A DNA stretch of 64,000 bases from Paenibacillus alvei DSM 29 (GCF_000293805.1 NZ_AMBZ01000001.1:834001-898000), one strand, 5' to 3'; positions 46,201-54,952 are shown, counted from the stretch's first letter. The notes: generated from the sequence alone by a model not told the origin. Made by a program: numbers and translations.

Positions 46201-46325
46201 TCCAGCTTCATCCCGCGCAAATCAGCTACCCCTTTAGTTACCCTGACATGCTGTGATGATTCCAAGGTTATAAGCCACGTTACGTGGATACCGGCAAGCA
46301 GAAGCACGAACAATAACGTACTCAC
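43257..46325 (-). CDS. 7TMR-DISM hybrid histidine kinase with a second LytS-type kinase module
   Basis: 1022 residues. Order: one N-terminal membrane segment; an extracellular sugar-binding-like beta domain (DGQWEFYPDALI, YVQVPGDWREGW, YGYGTYRLRV, about 40-190); seven membrane helices (about 200-400). Then HisKA (FLANTSHELRTPLHGVINIA) and HATPase (NLVHNAIKFTDEG, GIGLGLRICEQMVHLHGG); a receiver (ILIVDDDRVNLKILGD, DLIISDVMMPHMSG); and a C-terminal LytS/YesM-type His_kinase (LQAQIQPHFLFNTLNTITAL) with a second HATPase (PLVENAIRHG, GIGLLNTDRRLKQLYG). It would sense an extracellular ligand and probably phosphorylate the SARP-type regulator at 34767 (inference). GTG 46325 lacks a ribosome site, and the frame runs upstream (YYDEQKRII), so the N-terminus may be incomplete. 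Confidence 0.88.
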   Translation of the reverse strand: MSTLLFVLLLAGIHVTWLITLESSQHVRVTKGVADLRGMKLDNKHTVYLDGQWEFYPDALISNEDEIRQFQGQSSYVQVPGDWREGWRQHKSNSYGYGTYRLRVLVDQPVNQPYTFWIREIQAATVFLTNGQIEAELGVVSTNKELYRPERASFTVSHEIKAEGQGAIEVLLQVSNFDNPFKGGIARSIRFGTQAAVEFQRWYSIGFQLVTFIILMLHGLYAVILFCFNPREKTFIIFGLLMTMTGILVIADNDSILLLWLPINYTWALRIKILAYLWHACFMMIMGRNFSEFTRRGKLFYGYMGFLVLFTIFVLVAPAPYIFFTTAYKIFSVLYLFPIIWLSSLIVQMVYQNRREAYILLLAAVSVMSGITWSIFIYNGTKNMIYYPINIIASIVGFSAYWFKRYFRNAEENARLYEQLREADEKKDLFLANTSHELRTPLHGVINIAQSVVAREKQRMDEKSREDMELLITISRRMSHTINDLLDLAQLREGKVILQCAPLRVQSAVSGVLDMLRFMMEGKPIQLVMAIPETFPPVIADEKRLVQVLSNLVHNAIKFTDEGSITISAEVRERLAYISVADTGIGMTKELQERAFHAYEQGTADTTASAGGIGLGLRICEQMVHLHGGVLEVESELGKGSVFSFTLQLAEPGTIPLVQEENPVEAIVSTQAVRDMNMISDELHVVQQQTASTLYKPMILIVDDDRVNLKILGDILSADQYEVVRAASGKEALSKLDTAQWDLIISDVMMPHMSGYELTRLIRERFSILELPILILTARSNAEDIHSGFMAGANDYVTKPVDAMELRSRVHALTELKRAVNERLRMEAAYLQAQIQPHFLFNTLNTITALSDFDTNKMNDLIEAFSSYLRISFDFLNSSKLVPIEHELDLVRSYLFIEHARFEDRIQVVWELNYSIQAMIPPLTIQPLVENAIRHGVLSRARGGTVWIRIVQDGQCVQVEIRDDGVGMDAQRVDSLLEFHGIEKRGIGLLNTDRRLKQLYGTGLLIRSKVNEGTSVSFVIVK

Positions 46326-46838
46326 GATAATTCGTTTTTGTTCATCATAATATGGGGTGTCGACAGCAAGCGCCCCTTCCCTGCCCCCTTCAATTGCTAT
46401 CTTTCGCCAATCTCTGCAATGATAAAGGCGAAGGACATTACCCTTGCTTTATCTACCGTACCTGCTAATCTTCATTTGATATTCGATTACGAGCGCACGT
46501 ATACAACTCAAAAACTTCCTTGCTGTCGATATACACCTTGAAGGTGGCGGCTGTCTCCTATTGTGCTGCCAGCTTACTTGTAGCAGTGAATGACCAGAAG
46601 TCTTAGCTCCCTCCGATTGGAATATAGGCTTGTCCTATTTACACACGAATTCTATGTCCACTCTATTGGATCATGATTGCTTGACATTCTCGCACTACAT
46701 GGGTATTCATCCATATTTGTCCATAATCTCTACCATTCTATAGCAACAGTCAGAATTGCACAACGGACATAATGGCGAACGACGGCAGGAGAGCTTCCCA
46801 ATCCAGCTTGACTTTTTGCCGCCGCCTGCCTTCAGAAA
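46326..46838. other. Intergenic, no gene seen
   Basis: About 510 nt between the hybrid kinase and tgl. An imperfect ggcagg/cctgcc pairing at 46784-46832 could be the tgl terminator. Otherwise I see nothing; possible promoters for the kinase are not distinct. Confidence 0.4.
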
Positions 46839-47678
46839 CTATGCCCCTCTGCCCGGGTAAATGTATGTCTTTGTACCGATTTTCGCAGAGATACTCCATC
46901 CATCATGATCTGTAACAGCAGCTGTGATTGAATTGCTTCTGCCATACTGCAATTGCCGCAGAGCATCAAAATCCGGATTTACAACCTCATTAGAGAGATA
47001 GGCGGAAATCTTGCTGCCCGGCTTCCGCGCTTTATTTAACGCAGTAATCATGCCCTGCGATGAGGTGATGCCGATGCCATGCCCGTAATAGAGATCATTG
47101 CCTAGCTTCACTACATTTTCCCCTTGCCATTCCGGCGTACGCGGATTATAATCGGGATTCTTAAAATAGAGAATATCCCCTACATAGGCATCTGCGAGAT
47201 TGGGATTTGAAACGAGGCGCAGGTTGCGGTCGTAATTCCAATCCCACAGCAATAAATCTTGAAAGTAACGATTAAACACTGCCTCTCCAAGCGTATCAAT
47301 TACCGCCTTATAGAGCACAATGACAATCGCGGTCGCACATTCGAAAGCATACTGATCTCCATTATGAAAAATATCGTTGATTGCAGTCGATGGCATGACA
47401 CCGCTTCGTAATTGAAAGCCTCCCCTGTCCGTACGTATCCAGTACCTTTTATTGCATCTGGAATCATCAAATCCAGCAAAGTCAGCCCCACTGTTATGCA
47501 GCGCCTTCGCTGCTTTGACAATATTGGAGCGCATCTTCAACTCAAATTTCAAGTCGTCCAGAGAATTGTAGGAGTACACGACAGGGCTCTTCTGCTTCGC
47601 TGTAAGCACACTTCTCTCCAGCTCCGTTAATCCCAATGCAGCAAGTTGCCCCGTATTAACACCTGCAATCTCGATCAT
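46839..47678 (-). CDS. tgl: Protein-glutamine gamma-glutamyltransferase (spore-coat transglutaminase)
   Basis: 279 residues, slightly longer than B. subtilis Tgl (about 245). The catalytic cysteine region QYAFECATAIVIVLYKAV, the YWIRTDRGGFQLRSG block and GHGIGITSSQGMITALN are the family hallmarks. Tgl forms epsilon-(gamma-glutamyl)lysine cross-links between coat proteins such as GerQ late in sporulation, from the mother cell. GTAGGGGGAGATAAG precedes ATG 47678. A 40-codon ORF ends 25 nt upstream in the same direction and may be co-transcribed. There is no signal peptide. Confidence 0.93.
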   Translation of the reverse strand: MIEIAGVNTGQLAALGLTELERSVLTAKQKSPVVYSYNSLDDLKFELKMRSNIVKAAKALHNSGADFAGFDDSRCNKRYWIRTDRGGFQLRSGVMPSTAINDIFHNGDQYAFECATAIVIVLYKAVIDTLGEAVFNRYFQDLLLWDWNYDRNLRLVSNPNLADAYVGDILYFKNPDYNPRTPEWQGENVVKLGNDLYYGHGIGITSSQGMITALNKARKPGSKISAYLSNEVVNPDFDALRQLQYGRSNSITAAVTDHDGWSISAKIGTKTYIYPGRGA

Positions 47679-47703
47679 CTTATCTCCCCCTACGATCTAC
47701 TGA

Positions 47704-47826
47704 TTATCGAACGCTTTGCGGGAATGGGAACCCATGAAGCGGATCATACTTCTGACTAATTGCTTGTAAGCATGCAGCGTTGCGTCCAAGGTAAGCTTTT
47801 TCGTAGTTTCTTAATTTACTTTTCAT
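47704..47826 (-). CDS. Possible 40-residue microprotein directly upstream of tgl
   Basis: ATG 47826 has AAAAGGGAGCCAC before it (AAGGGAG, 4-5 nt spacer), and the frame runs 40 codons to TAA at 47704-47706, just before the tgl ribosome site. It starts MKSKLRNYEKAYLGRNAACL and ends DPLHGFPFPQSVR. The product is basic, Tyr-containing and Lys/Gln-bearing, features compatible with a coat component or Tgl substrate (inference only). I do not recognise it. Alternatively it is a leader peptide or chance ORF; position and ribosome site favour translation. Confidence 0.5.
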   Translation of the reverse strand: MKSKLRNYEKAYLGRNAACLQAISQKYDPLHGFPFPQSVR

Positions 47827-48431
47827 GTGGCTCCCTTTTAACAACAGGTAACATGATCCCTGTTACCTCTTCTGAATGGTGATTACATTTTACGATGCGC
47901 CCGCTCAATACTAACTTTGGATGCCCCTACAGTTAACCCTCCAGCCTCCGATTGTCATCGTATCTGTGACTCCCTGATTGCAAAAAAAGACATTCACCTA
48001 CTGTACTCTATGCATACTCTTCCGCACACGTTCATGCAGAAATGAAAGTCGAATGGAGACAGCACATAAATCATTTTCACAAAAATTATAGAAGGCGAAA
48101 CATCTTCTACAATGTGGAAATTAAAGCGTTTATCGGCTACAATAGTGGTTAATATCTTGACCAGTGTTCACCCCTATTTCTGTTCTTCTACTTTCCCAGA
48201 TCACTCCAACCACACGACATCCGAATCCCTTATAGTGAAAAAGCTCTATTCAATTATCCCGACGGATCTTCTCGACTGTCTTATTCCGGTATAAGAGCGT
48301 GTAAGATACCGCCGTTTAGCATACACCACACCGTTACCCACTTCATATGAAAGGAGGGGTCGCTGCTTTCTGCATATACAGAATGTGTGATTACGAAACG
48401 AATATGTACCATCATTGGAGGAGGAATATTG
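47827..48431. other. Intergenic, divergent between tgl unit and membrane protein
   Basis: About 600 nt. The only structure noted is aggtaaca/tgttacct (47846-47853 and 47861-47868), a perfect 8-bp inverted repeat with a 7-nt spacer, possibly an operator upstream of the tgl unit. No gene is supported; the short ORF at 48112-48294 has no ribosome site. Confidence 0.45.
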
Positions 48432-49481
48432 ATGAATTTTGGAATGCAGTATGGAAGTAGATTCTATTTGCATGTCAAATGGTTCGCAGGCGATCTTGAG
48501 TGGACTCCGCAACCAATAGGCAAGGTAATTACCCCCGCCTTCTTATTCTGGTTCAGCTTCACGCTTGTCGTATTGCTGCTTGTTTCCCGGTATAACGCAG
48601 CCTTGGATCATATTTCGGCGGTTCGGAAGGTACATTCTTTTCTCAATAAGTTAAAACGTTTTCATCTTTCGATCATGCGTGTCGGTCTCGTAATTGCACT
48701 GCTGCTTCAACTTATTACCGGGGCTTATTTGGCCCCTACCTTTCAAATTGAGACATGGTGGATCCATGCGCTGCTTATTATCGCGATACTTGGCCTGCTT
48801 CATCGAGCAACCCTCGCAGTAAGCGGCCTAGCGATTGGTATCCTATATGTGATAGCACTGACGGATTACGGAATGTTCCATGTGCTAGACTACATGTTCT
48901 ATCTCGGCATCATCTATTATTTGCTTGTGGCGAACACGAGATGGAAGCGTACTGGTATACCCATTCTCTATGTATGGACCGGATTATCCCTTGCTTGGCT
49001 CGCAATGGAGAAGCTAACACTTGCGAAGCTGGCCTGCTCGCTCATGCATGAGTACGGCATTCCGTCACTGGGCTTTACTGTGGAGGATTTCGTACTCATT
49101 AGTGCCTTTATCGAGCTTGGATTAGCCTGGGCCTTCATTGTCGGCATTATGAATCGCTTTACGGCGCTGCTGCTGACTGGATTATTTCTGCTTACTACAA
49201 CGGTGTTCGGCTTCACTGAAATCGTCGGCCATATGGTCATGCATACGATTCTGCTAATCTTCCTCATCGTCGGACGAAACGACATATTTTCTATCCTGCA
49301 TACTCGACGTCCTCCCAAGCTGCGCAGCTTCTTTGTGGTACTTCATTTCTCCATTATGATATTCAGCATGATGACCTTATACATATGGATGGGTCAGCCT
49401 CGCAGCGGTTTTTCCGTTCCTCTCCCAATGCCACAAGCAGTGCAAGCGAGTAAAATACCGGCATTCTGCCCAATCAAATGA
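48432..49481 (+). CDS. Multi-pass membrane protein, DoxX-like in part
   Basis: 349 residues with about nine predicted membrane segments. Examples are VITPAFLFWFSFTLVVLLLV, LSIMRVGLVIALLLQLITGA, WWIHALLIIAILGLL and FSIMIFSMMTLYIWM. The C-terminal half (WTGLSLAWLAMEKL, LISAFIELGLAWAFIVGIMN, LLLTGLFLLTTTVFG, IVGHMVMHTILLIFLI) resembles the four-helix DoxX/SURF4-like unit. That comparison is tentative. ATG 48432 follows GGAGGAGGAATATTG; the upstream frame from 48387 is not needed. Substrate or reaction unknown. Terminator follows at 49597. Confidence 0.7.
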   Translation: MNFGMQYGSRFYLHVKWFAGDLEWTPQPIGKVITPAFLFWFSFTLVVLLLVSRYNAALDHISAVRKVHSFLNKLKRFHLSIMRVGLVIALLLQLITGAYLAPTFQIETWWIHALLIIAILGLLHRATLAVSGLAIGILYVIALTDYGMFHVLDYMFYLGIIYYLLVANTRWKRTGIPILYVWTGLSLAWLAMEKLTLAKLACSLMHEYGIPSLGFTVEDFVLISAFIELGLAWAFIVGIMNRFTALLLTGLFLLTTTVFGFTEIVGHMVMHTILLIFLIVGRNDIFSILHTRRPPKLRSFFVVLHFSIMIFSMMTLYIWMGQPRSGFSVPLPMPQAVQASKIPAFCPIK

Positions 49482-49596
49482 CATAGCAAAGAGCATTCCA
49501 TAAACCTCGTATATAATGTCGACCTAAAGTAAAAGCGTTATAACTTATTGACCGCTGGTGCCTACACGTTAATAAATGTATTCTTGCTAAAGAAAT

Positions 49597-49626
49597 AAAA
49601 AAGACACCATTCAGGTGTCTTTTTTC
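49597..49626. terminator. Bidirectional terminator
   Basis: 12-bp arms aaaaaagacacc (49597-49608) and ggtgtctttttt (49614-49625). Shared by the membrane protein gene and the convergent yebC-like gene. Confidence 0.92.
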
Positions 49627-49653
49627 ATGATGCTGCATCGTATTGTGTCTTGA

Positions 49654-50373
49654 TTATCCTTCCAAATCCACGTTATGGTACACTTGCTGAACATCATCAA
49701 GGTCTTCAAGCGCGTCAATCAGTTTCTCGAATTGTACCTTTTGATCCTCTTCCAGCGTGACTTCAGTCTGAGGCAGCATTGTAATTTCAGCTACACTGAA
49801 TTCGCTGATGCCTTCATTCTTCAGCGCCTGCTGTACAACATGGAATTGATCAGGCTCAGCATAGATAATTACGGCTTCGTCCTCTTCCAAAATATCGCGC
49901 GCATCCACATCTGCGTTCATCAGGATCTCCAGTACATCGTCCGCGCTCTTGCCTTCCAGACCGATTACGGCTGTAGGACTGAACATGTATGTTACGGAGC
50001 CGCTTACTCCAAGGCTGCCGCCATTTTTGTTAAATGCAGCACGAACCTCGGAAGCGGTACGATTCACGTTATTTGTCAATGCATCCACGATGATCATGGA
50101 GCCGCTTGGACCAAAGCCCTCATAGCGAAGCTCGTCATAGTTCTCATCGGAGCCGCCTTTTGCTTTCTCAATTGCGCGATCAATGATCGCCTTTGGTACA
50201 TTGTATGTTTTGGCACGTTCCACAACAAATCGTAATGTTTGGTTCAGCTCAGGATCAGGCTCGCCTGACTTCGCTGCAACGTAGATCTCTCTGCCGAAAC
50301 GCGCATATATACGACTCGTATTCGTGTCCTTAGATGCTTTTTTCTCCTTAATATTGTTCCATTTACGCCCCAT
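49654..50373 (-). CDS. YebC/PmpR-family protein (YeeN type)
   Basis: 239 residues, complete. Start [20 protein letters not shown] at ATG 50373; the frame to 50409 is open but not conserved. [54 protein letters not shown] and [20 protein letters not shown] are the family blocks, and the C-terminus has [18 protein letters not shown]. Members bind DNA as transcriptional regulators, and recent work on YebC proteins also links them to translation of difficult proline-rich stretches. The WNNIKEKK start marks the YeeN branch of Bacillota. Single gene, convergent with the membrane protein. Confidence 0.94.
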   Translation of the reverse strand: MGRKWNNIKEKKASKDTNTSRIYARFGREIYVAAKSGEPDPELNQTLRFVVERAKTYNVPKAIIDRAIEKAKGGSDENYDELRYEGFGPSGSMIIVDALTNNVNRTASEVRAAFNKNGGSLGVSGSVTYMFSPTAVIGLEGKSADDVLEILMNADVDARDILEEDEAVIIYAEPDQFHVVQQALKNEGISEFSVAEITMLPQTEVTLEEDQKVQFEKLIDALEDLDDVQQVYHNVDLEG

Positions 50374-50638
50374 ACTGTATCTCGCTCTCTTTCCGCATAA
50401 AGTATGCATACTCCTAATAATTATATCTTTTCAGGGGAACTTGGGCAAATATGAAAACTTTTGATTTTCAATTCTTAGCTAGTTATACGGGCTTATTTTA
50501 CGTCAAAATTCGAACATTTCGAGGACCTAGAGGCCCCTTTCACTTTGCCCAATCGTACAAAGGTGTAAAAAACAGAAAGCTGTGATAAAATACTGTAATT
50601 GCACCCGCTATTTTGTTAGGGAGGTTTAGTGAATCACC

Positions 50639-51265
50639 ATGCTCATTATCGGTATCACCGGAGGCACCGGATCCGGCAAAACAACGGTTGCCAAGTCCGT
50701 CATTGACCGTCTTGGTTCAGAAAAGGTTACATTCATTTCCCAAGACAACTACTACAAAGATCATTCTCACCTCAGCATGGCTGAACGCGAAGTGATCAAC
50801 TTCGACCACCCCCTCGTGTTCGACAACGAGTTGCTGATTGAGCATGTAAATTTGCTCAAGGAAGGCAAGACTGCATATGCACCGGTATACGACTTTACGA
50901 TTCATGCCCGTTCCAAGGATGAAACGGTAGAGCTGAAACCGAACAATATCATCATCATCGAAGGGCTCCATGTGCTGTTCGATGAAAATTTGCGTCATTT
51001 GCTCGATATTAAGGTATTCGTAGATACTGATCCTGACGTGCGTATCCTGCGCCGTGTACTTCGCGATATTGAAGAGCGCGGTCGGACGATTCATTCGGTA
51101 TACAATCAATATTTGACCTCGGTCAAGCCTATGCACGAAGCATTTATCGAACCTTCTAAAAAGTACGCTGACTTGATTATCCCTGAAGGCGGTCAGAACG
51201 AAGTAGGCATTCACATGCTGTCTGTGCTGACAGAAAAGTATTTGACGAGCGAGTGGAATTCATGA
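50639..51265 (+). CDS. udk: Uridine kinase
   Basis: 208 residues, the normal length. P-loop GITGGTGSGKTTVAKSV, FISQDNYYKDHSHLSMAE, NFDHPLVFDNELL, YDFTIHARSKDET, IIIEGLHVLFDENL and DTDPDVRILRRVLRDIEERG are all intact. It phosphorylates uridine and cytidine in pyrimidine salvage. GGGAGG at 50618-50624 is 15 nt from ATG 50639, which is long; GTG 50629 has ideal spacing but is out of frame by one. A single-base error in the leader is therefore possible, which would add three residues. A terminator with nested hairpins follows. Confidence 0.94.
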   Translation: MLIIGITGGTGSGKTTVAKSVIDRLGSEKVTFISQDNYYKDHSHLSMAEREVINFDHPLVFDNELLIEHVNLLKEGKTAYAPVYDFTIHARSKDETVELKPNNIIIIEGLHVLFDENLRHLLDIKVFVDTDPDVRILRRVLRDIEERGRTIHSVYNQYLTSVKPMHEAFIEPSKKYADLIIPEGGQNEVGIHMLSVLTEKYLTSEWNS

Positions 51266-51268
51266 GAA

Positions 51269-51316
51269 AAAGCCGATCAAGTGACAGACCTGTGTCTGCC
51301 ATTCGATCGGCTTATT
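51269..51316. terminator. Terminator after udk
   Basis: Outer arms aagccgatc (51270-51278) and gatcggctt (51304-51312), with nested gacaga-type pairing inside. It also terminates the convergent DUF4855 gene. Confidence 0.88.
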
Positions 51317-51325
51317 TTCTGCGCT

Positions 51326-54001
51326 CTACTTCGTAGATTCAACATTTTCAAGCGTCTTCATGCCATCGGCTCCAAAAATGTTGTATATACCGAATTCATA
51401 GAAAGAATAGCCATAATCCGTATTTCTTTGGATGCCTTCAAATTTCACATATCTTGCTTCTGTTGGCGTGAAATGAATTGTATCTCTTCCATCCTGTGCC
51501 GTAATGACGCCGTCATTCTTCGACGTTACATTTACCCACTCTTTCTTATCTTGAGAGACAAGAATTTTATACGTTTTGGCACGAGCATACTCCCAATCGA
51601 TGCGGATCGTATCGAATTCTTTTACATCGCCAAGATCAACCATGAACCAAGAAAGATCTACATAGTTGCTTGCCCATCTCGTCGCAGGGAGGCCATCTAC
51701 TGCTTTTTGCGGCATGTAATTTGGATTATTTCCTTCTACGGAAGATGCCTCTACTGTTTTATTTTCCGCCATATTGCCAAGAAGGTAGTAGGCATGATCC
51801 TTCAGCGTGTTATAGGCGCCATCTGCAATTTGACCTTTGATCTTCTGGAACTCCAGCATCGCATTGAAGATCTTAATGTGCTTTTTGAACTCTTCTGCAC
51901 TACCTTCCGCTTGTTTTGCATTGTACAAATGTGTCTGCAAAGCTCCAGCCGCCGCATCATTATTGAACTGATTCTCTTTCTCGAATTGGTCTACAAACGT
52001 TTTGATCAGATCCACATTTGTGCTAGCCTCTATCACATAAGTTGTCTTTTTCGACTTGCCCGAGGTCACCGTAACAGTCAGCTCATGCTTGCCAAGCTTG
52101 CCTGCCAGGTTAATCGGTGTACCCGATGTGTAGGGCTTGCCATCAAACGTAGCTGTAACCTTTGCAGCCCCGCTTCCATCGTCATCCTTCAACTTCCATG
52201 TAAATTGAACCGTTTCCGTTGCTGGTACCGTTGTATGGCTTTCAATCGGCTGCCCGTTCATTTGTACTTCAGCATCAGAAGGAATACCGCTATTCACGCT
52301 ATATGTGCCCTTTACGAATTGGTACAGCCAATCATACAGAATTCGGTTGGATGGATCCTTGCTTACTGCTGAATGATATACAGCGTCACTGCCTTGATAG
52401 TAGGCATTGTAGCCATTTTGCATAAACCCATTCTCTGCGCCATTATTCAAGTACTCGATATACTTTTCACGGAAATGATTGTCTGTCAGCATCCGATCAT
52501 CGAACTCCAGCTCATTGCCCATGCCGTGCCGCTTCGATAAATACGCTGCATCCTGCAAGCGCTCAGGGTCGATATCTTCCTCGAAGAAGTAGTTCGGCTG
52601 GTAAGCTACGTTGTCGATGCCAACATCCTTCCACATGAATGTCTTGTATCCTGAGAAGAACGGAATCCAGAACAACTTCATGCCCATGTCATGCACTTTC
52701 GCGCTTGTCTCACGAAGCATGTCTGGCCCTTTACGATGCGTGCTGATCTGCTCATCCAGCCAGTACATGCCGACAAGCTCCAAATTAGAGTAGTTGGCAG
52801 CGTCCCACATCTGCTTCACTTGATCCAGCCACCAGTGAACGGCTTTCACTCGGTTAGCGAAAGCTTGTTCCACGCCAATCGAGTCGCTGAAGCTTAAGTT
52901 GCCGTCGCCAATATCGCCGAAGTCTGTCGTACCTTCAACTGGAAACGGGATCATATACACAACTTTCGTTTTGTGGTTAGGATCATTCAGCTTCGCCCCA
53001 ACTTCTTTGGTCGCTTCATTTAATTGATACATATCGCCTTGCGCTGCAAATGTCTTTTCCAAGTACCATTTCCAGTCATCCAGCTTACCATTCAGCCCCA
53101 AATTGCGACCTGATGGCGTATCCAGACCGAGATAAAGAATTCCATCGAACAACCAATCCTTCGGATTGCCCGTCTCATCTACATAACTAATATTCGGGAT
53201 AATGCGTTCCTTCGTCCAATCTCCCTTGTTATTCGCATAATGTCCATTGTACAGCAGCCCAAGGTCGCTAATTCCGGCTGTTGCCTCTCCCGGAGTTTGG
53301 TAAGCTGGGGTCTGCGTAGGAACGGTGTCTGCTCCTTGCACCTTCCCGTCTTCGCCCATAATTTCGATTTCATCGACTAACGTCATGGCCCTAGGATGCA
53401 TCATGAAGCTAACCTTCACATACCGTGCATAAGCGATGCCTCCGTAAGCCAATCCTTCTTTGTTCGGATCTTTGATTCCATCTTTGTTGCCCTTCCATTC
53501 GAACGTCTCTTCATGCTGTCCGTCTATCCATAACGTTTGGAGCGCATTATGGGATAATAGGCCCCAATTATCCTTGTCGTCGGATACGTAAATGGATACT
53601 GTCAACGGCAGAAGGACATTATTGTTCGGCCAATCCTGCATGAAATGAGCCTTAACGGATGAGATTGATTTATTCTCACCGAGATCAAATACCACTTCAC
53701 GCGTTCTTTTCTTCAAATGACCGACCCAAGCTGGATCGGATTTGTCCATTTTTCCATATTTGCCATCTGTCAGCTTATAGCCGTCGTCAGCATAACCTGC
53801 CTCTGGTGCTTGTGACCATTCATAAGGAAGACCCAGTGCTAGATTGCGTACCCCTTGCTGAGGTTCAGCTGCCTGCTGGGGTGAGTTCTGCTCTCCCGCC
53901 TGCAACAATGACTTCGCCTCCTCCGCCTGTACAATTGGAACCATTATCGATAGAGCTAGTACTGTAGACATTACGATAGATAGCCACTTCTTCTTCATCA
54001 T
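51326..54001 (-). CDS. Secreted DUF4855 protein with terminal discoidin-like domains
   Basis: 891 residues. Signal peptide (KKKWLSIVMSTVLALSIMVP to VQAEE). An N-terminal galactose-binding/discoidin-like part (RNLALGLPYEW, TREVVFDLGENKSISSVKAH). The central DUF4855 domain (LGLLYNGHYANNKGDWTKER, DGILYLGLDTPSGRNLG, LVGMYWLDEQISTHRKGPDM, LFWIPFFSGYKTFMW) resembles a glycosidase-like barrel of unproven activity. A linker follows, and then a C-terminal F5/8-type C domain (KAVDGLPATRWASNYVDLSW, FMVDLGDVKEFDTIRIDWE). The protein probably acts on polysaccharide outside the cell. ATG 54001 (or 53998) follows GAAAGGGAGTTAGG. Confidence 0.88.
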   Translation of the reverse strand: MMKKKWLSIVMSTVLALSIMVPIVQAEEAKSLLQAGEQNSPQQAAEPQQGVRNLALGLPYEWSQAPEAGYADDGYKLTDGKYGKMDKSDPAWVGHLKKRTREVVFDLGENKSISSVKAHFMQDWPNNNVLLPLTVSIYVSDDKDNWGLLSHNALQTLWIDGQHEETFEWKGNKDGIKDPNKEGLAYGGIAYARYVKVSFMMHPRAMTLVDEIEIMGEDGKVQGADTVPTQTPAYQTPGEATAGISDLGLLYNGHYANNKGDWTKERIIPNISYVDETGNPKDWLFDGILYLGLDTPSGRNLGLNGKLDDWKWYLEKTFAAQGDMYQLNEATKEVGAKLNDPNHKTKVVYMIPFPVEGTTDFGDIGDGNLSFSDSIGVEQAFANRVKAVHWWLDQVKQMWDAANYSNLELVGMYWLDEQISTHRKGPDMLRETSAKVHDMGMKLFWIPFFSGYKTFMWKDVGIDNVAYQPNYFFEEDIDPERLQDAAYLSKRHGMGNELEFDDRMLTDNHFREKYIEYLNNGAENGFMQNGYNAYYQGSDAVYHSAVSKDPSNRILYDWLYQFVKGTYSVNSGIPSDAEVQMNGQPIESHTTVPATETVQFTWKLKDDDGSGAAKVTATFDGKPYTSGTPINLAGKLGKHELTVTVTSGKSKKTTYVIEASTNVDLIKTFVDQFEKENQFNNDAAAGALQTHLYNAKQAEGSAEEFKKHIKIFNAMLEFQKIKGQIADGAYNTLKDHAYYLLGNMAENKTVEASSVEGNNPNYMPQKAVDGLPATRWASNYVDLSWFMVDLGDVKEFDTIRIDWEYARAKTYKILVSQDKKEWVNVTSKNDGVITAQDGRDTIHFTPTEARYVKFEGIQRNTDYGYSFYEFGIYNIFGADGMKTLENVESTK

Positions 54002-54409
54002 CCTAACTCCCTTTCTATCTATAAGAATATAATGATCATCAAATACCAACGAATTTGTGATTTGATTGAAGTTATTCCGTTGTTATTTCCTCCTCTCTTT
54101 TCCCATGAACCTTAGAATTAATTGTTGATAACGCTTACTTCTAACCTTAAGAGACATATCGCTAGAATCAAATAGATTAATCATTACTTTTGTATACTTT
54201 TGTTTACCTGTTCGTCAGAGCGAATGAAGTTTCCCTTATCAGTTATTATCTATTCCTCTATCAGTAAAAATATTGTTTTTTTAAGCAATGTACTTCTCTA
54301 AGATGTTTCACCCATTTACAGGCCAAAAAAATAGTATGGCCGCAACTATATAAAAAGGGGCTTCCTCCGTAAGGAGCAGCCCCTAATAACAATCTTACTC
54401 AATTTTTTA
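54002..54409. other. Intergenic with the terminator of the acetyltransferase gene
   Basis: About 400 nt of AT-rich DNA. On the minus strand aggggct (arms 54356-54362 and 54378-54384, nested tcct/agga) is followed by TTTTTA, terminating the gene at 54410. No gene seen. Confidence 0.7.
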
Positions 54410-54856
54410 TTACATATATTGTGATGAGCTAGTTGAATACAGCTTTACTTCCTCGTTGCCACCAGGAAGCTGGACTACCCCTTCTAGCCTCATACCGATT
54501 TTCTTAAGCAGATGGCCGGATCGTTCGTTATCTAACGAGGTAATTGCTACAATGCGTTCTAAATCGAGCTTTGTCAGGCCATATTCCAACGTGGCGGCAG
54601 CCGCTTCATAGGCGTACCCTTGACCGCGGAACTCAGGGAGAAAGGCGAAACCAATGTCTACATCCTGCAAGGAATCCCTCTTAATTAGGCCGCAAATGCC
54701 GATGGGAACCTTTTCTCCTTTCAATACCGTCAAAAACAAGCCAAAACCACGCCGCTGATAACTTTCCATTGGACCATTCACATTATAATCACGCGCACCC
54801 TCAACAGTTCGTATTCCTCTATCGCCGATATACCGGTGCCAAGCTTCATCATTCAA
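54410..54856 (-). CDS. GNAT-family N-acetyltransferase, N-terminally truncated
   Basis: 148 residues of RimJ/RimL-type acetyltransferase. Acetyl-CoA site: FAFLPEFRGQGYAYEAAAATL; then LERIVAITSLDNERSGHLLKKIGM. Full-length relatives are about 175-180 residues and begin with an ETERLxLR strand and helix. Here the frame starts (TTG 54856) at LNDEAWHRYIGDRG, which is already inside the domain, and an in-frame stop lies 4 codons upstream. The first 25-30 residues are therefore missing, and no alternative frame upstream supplies them. It borders the AT-rich polymer operon, so an insertion or deletion may have removed the 5' end. Confidence 0.75.
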   Translation of the reverse strand: MNDEAWHRYIGDRGIRTVEGARDYNVNGPMESYQRRGFGLFLTVLKGEKVPIGICGLIKRDSLQDVDIGFAFLPEFRGQGYAYEAAAATLEYGLTKLDLERIVAITSLDNERSGHLLKKIGMRLEGVVQLPGGNEEVKLYSTSSSQYM

Positions 54857-54904
54857 ACCTTTAACATATTAGTAAAAATAGAGGATTCAGTCACTGATGA
54901 AACA

Positions 54905-54952
54905 AAAAGGTCGAGTTTAGGAGGTAATGTAATCCCTAGCTCAACCTTTATA
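54905..54952 (-). terminator. Imperfect long hairpin, probable terminator of the LicD operon
   Basis: About 16-bp arms (aaaggtcgagtttagg and ccctagctcaaccttt) with three mismatches, 200 nt downstream of the methyltransferase stop. No other gene is seen between 54857 and 55155. Confidence 0.55.

Noticed and set aside
49675..50235. 186-codon plus-strand ORF
   Set aside because: Antisense to the yebC-type gene, no ribosome site.
51281..52372. 363-codon plus-strand ORF
   Set aside because: Antisense to the DUF4855 gene; Cys/Arg/Ile-rich shadow composition typical of reverse frames.
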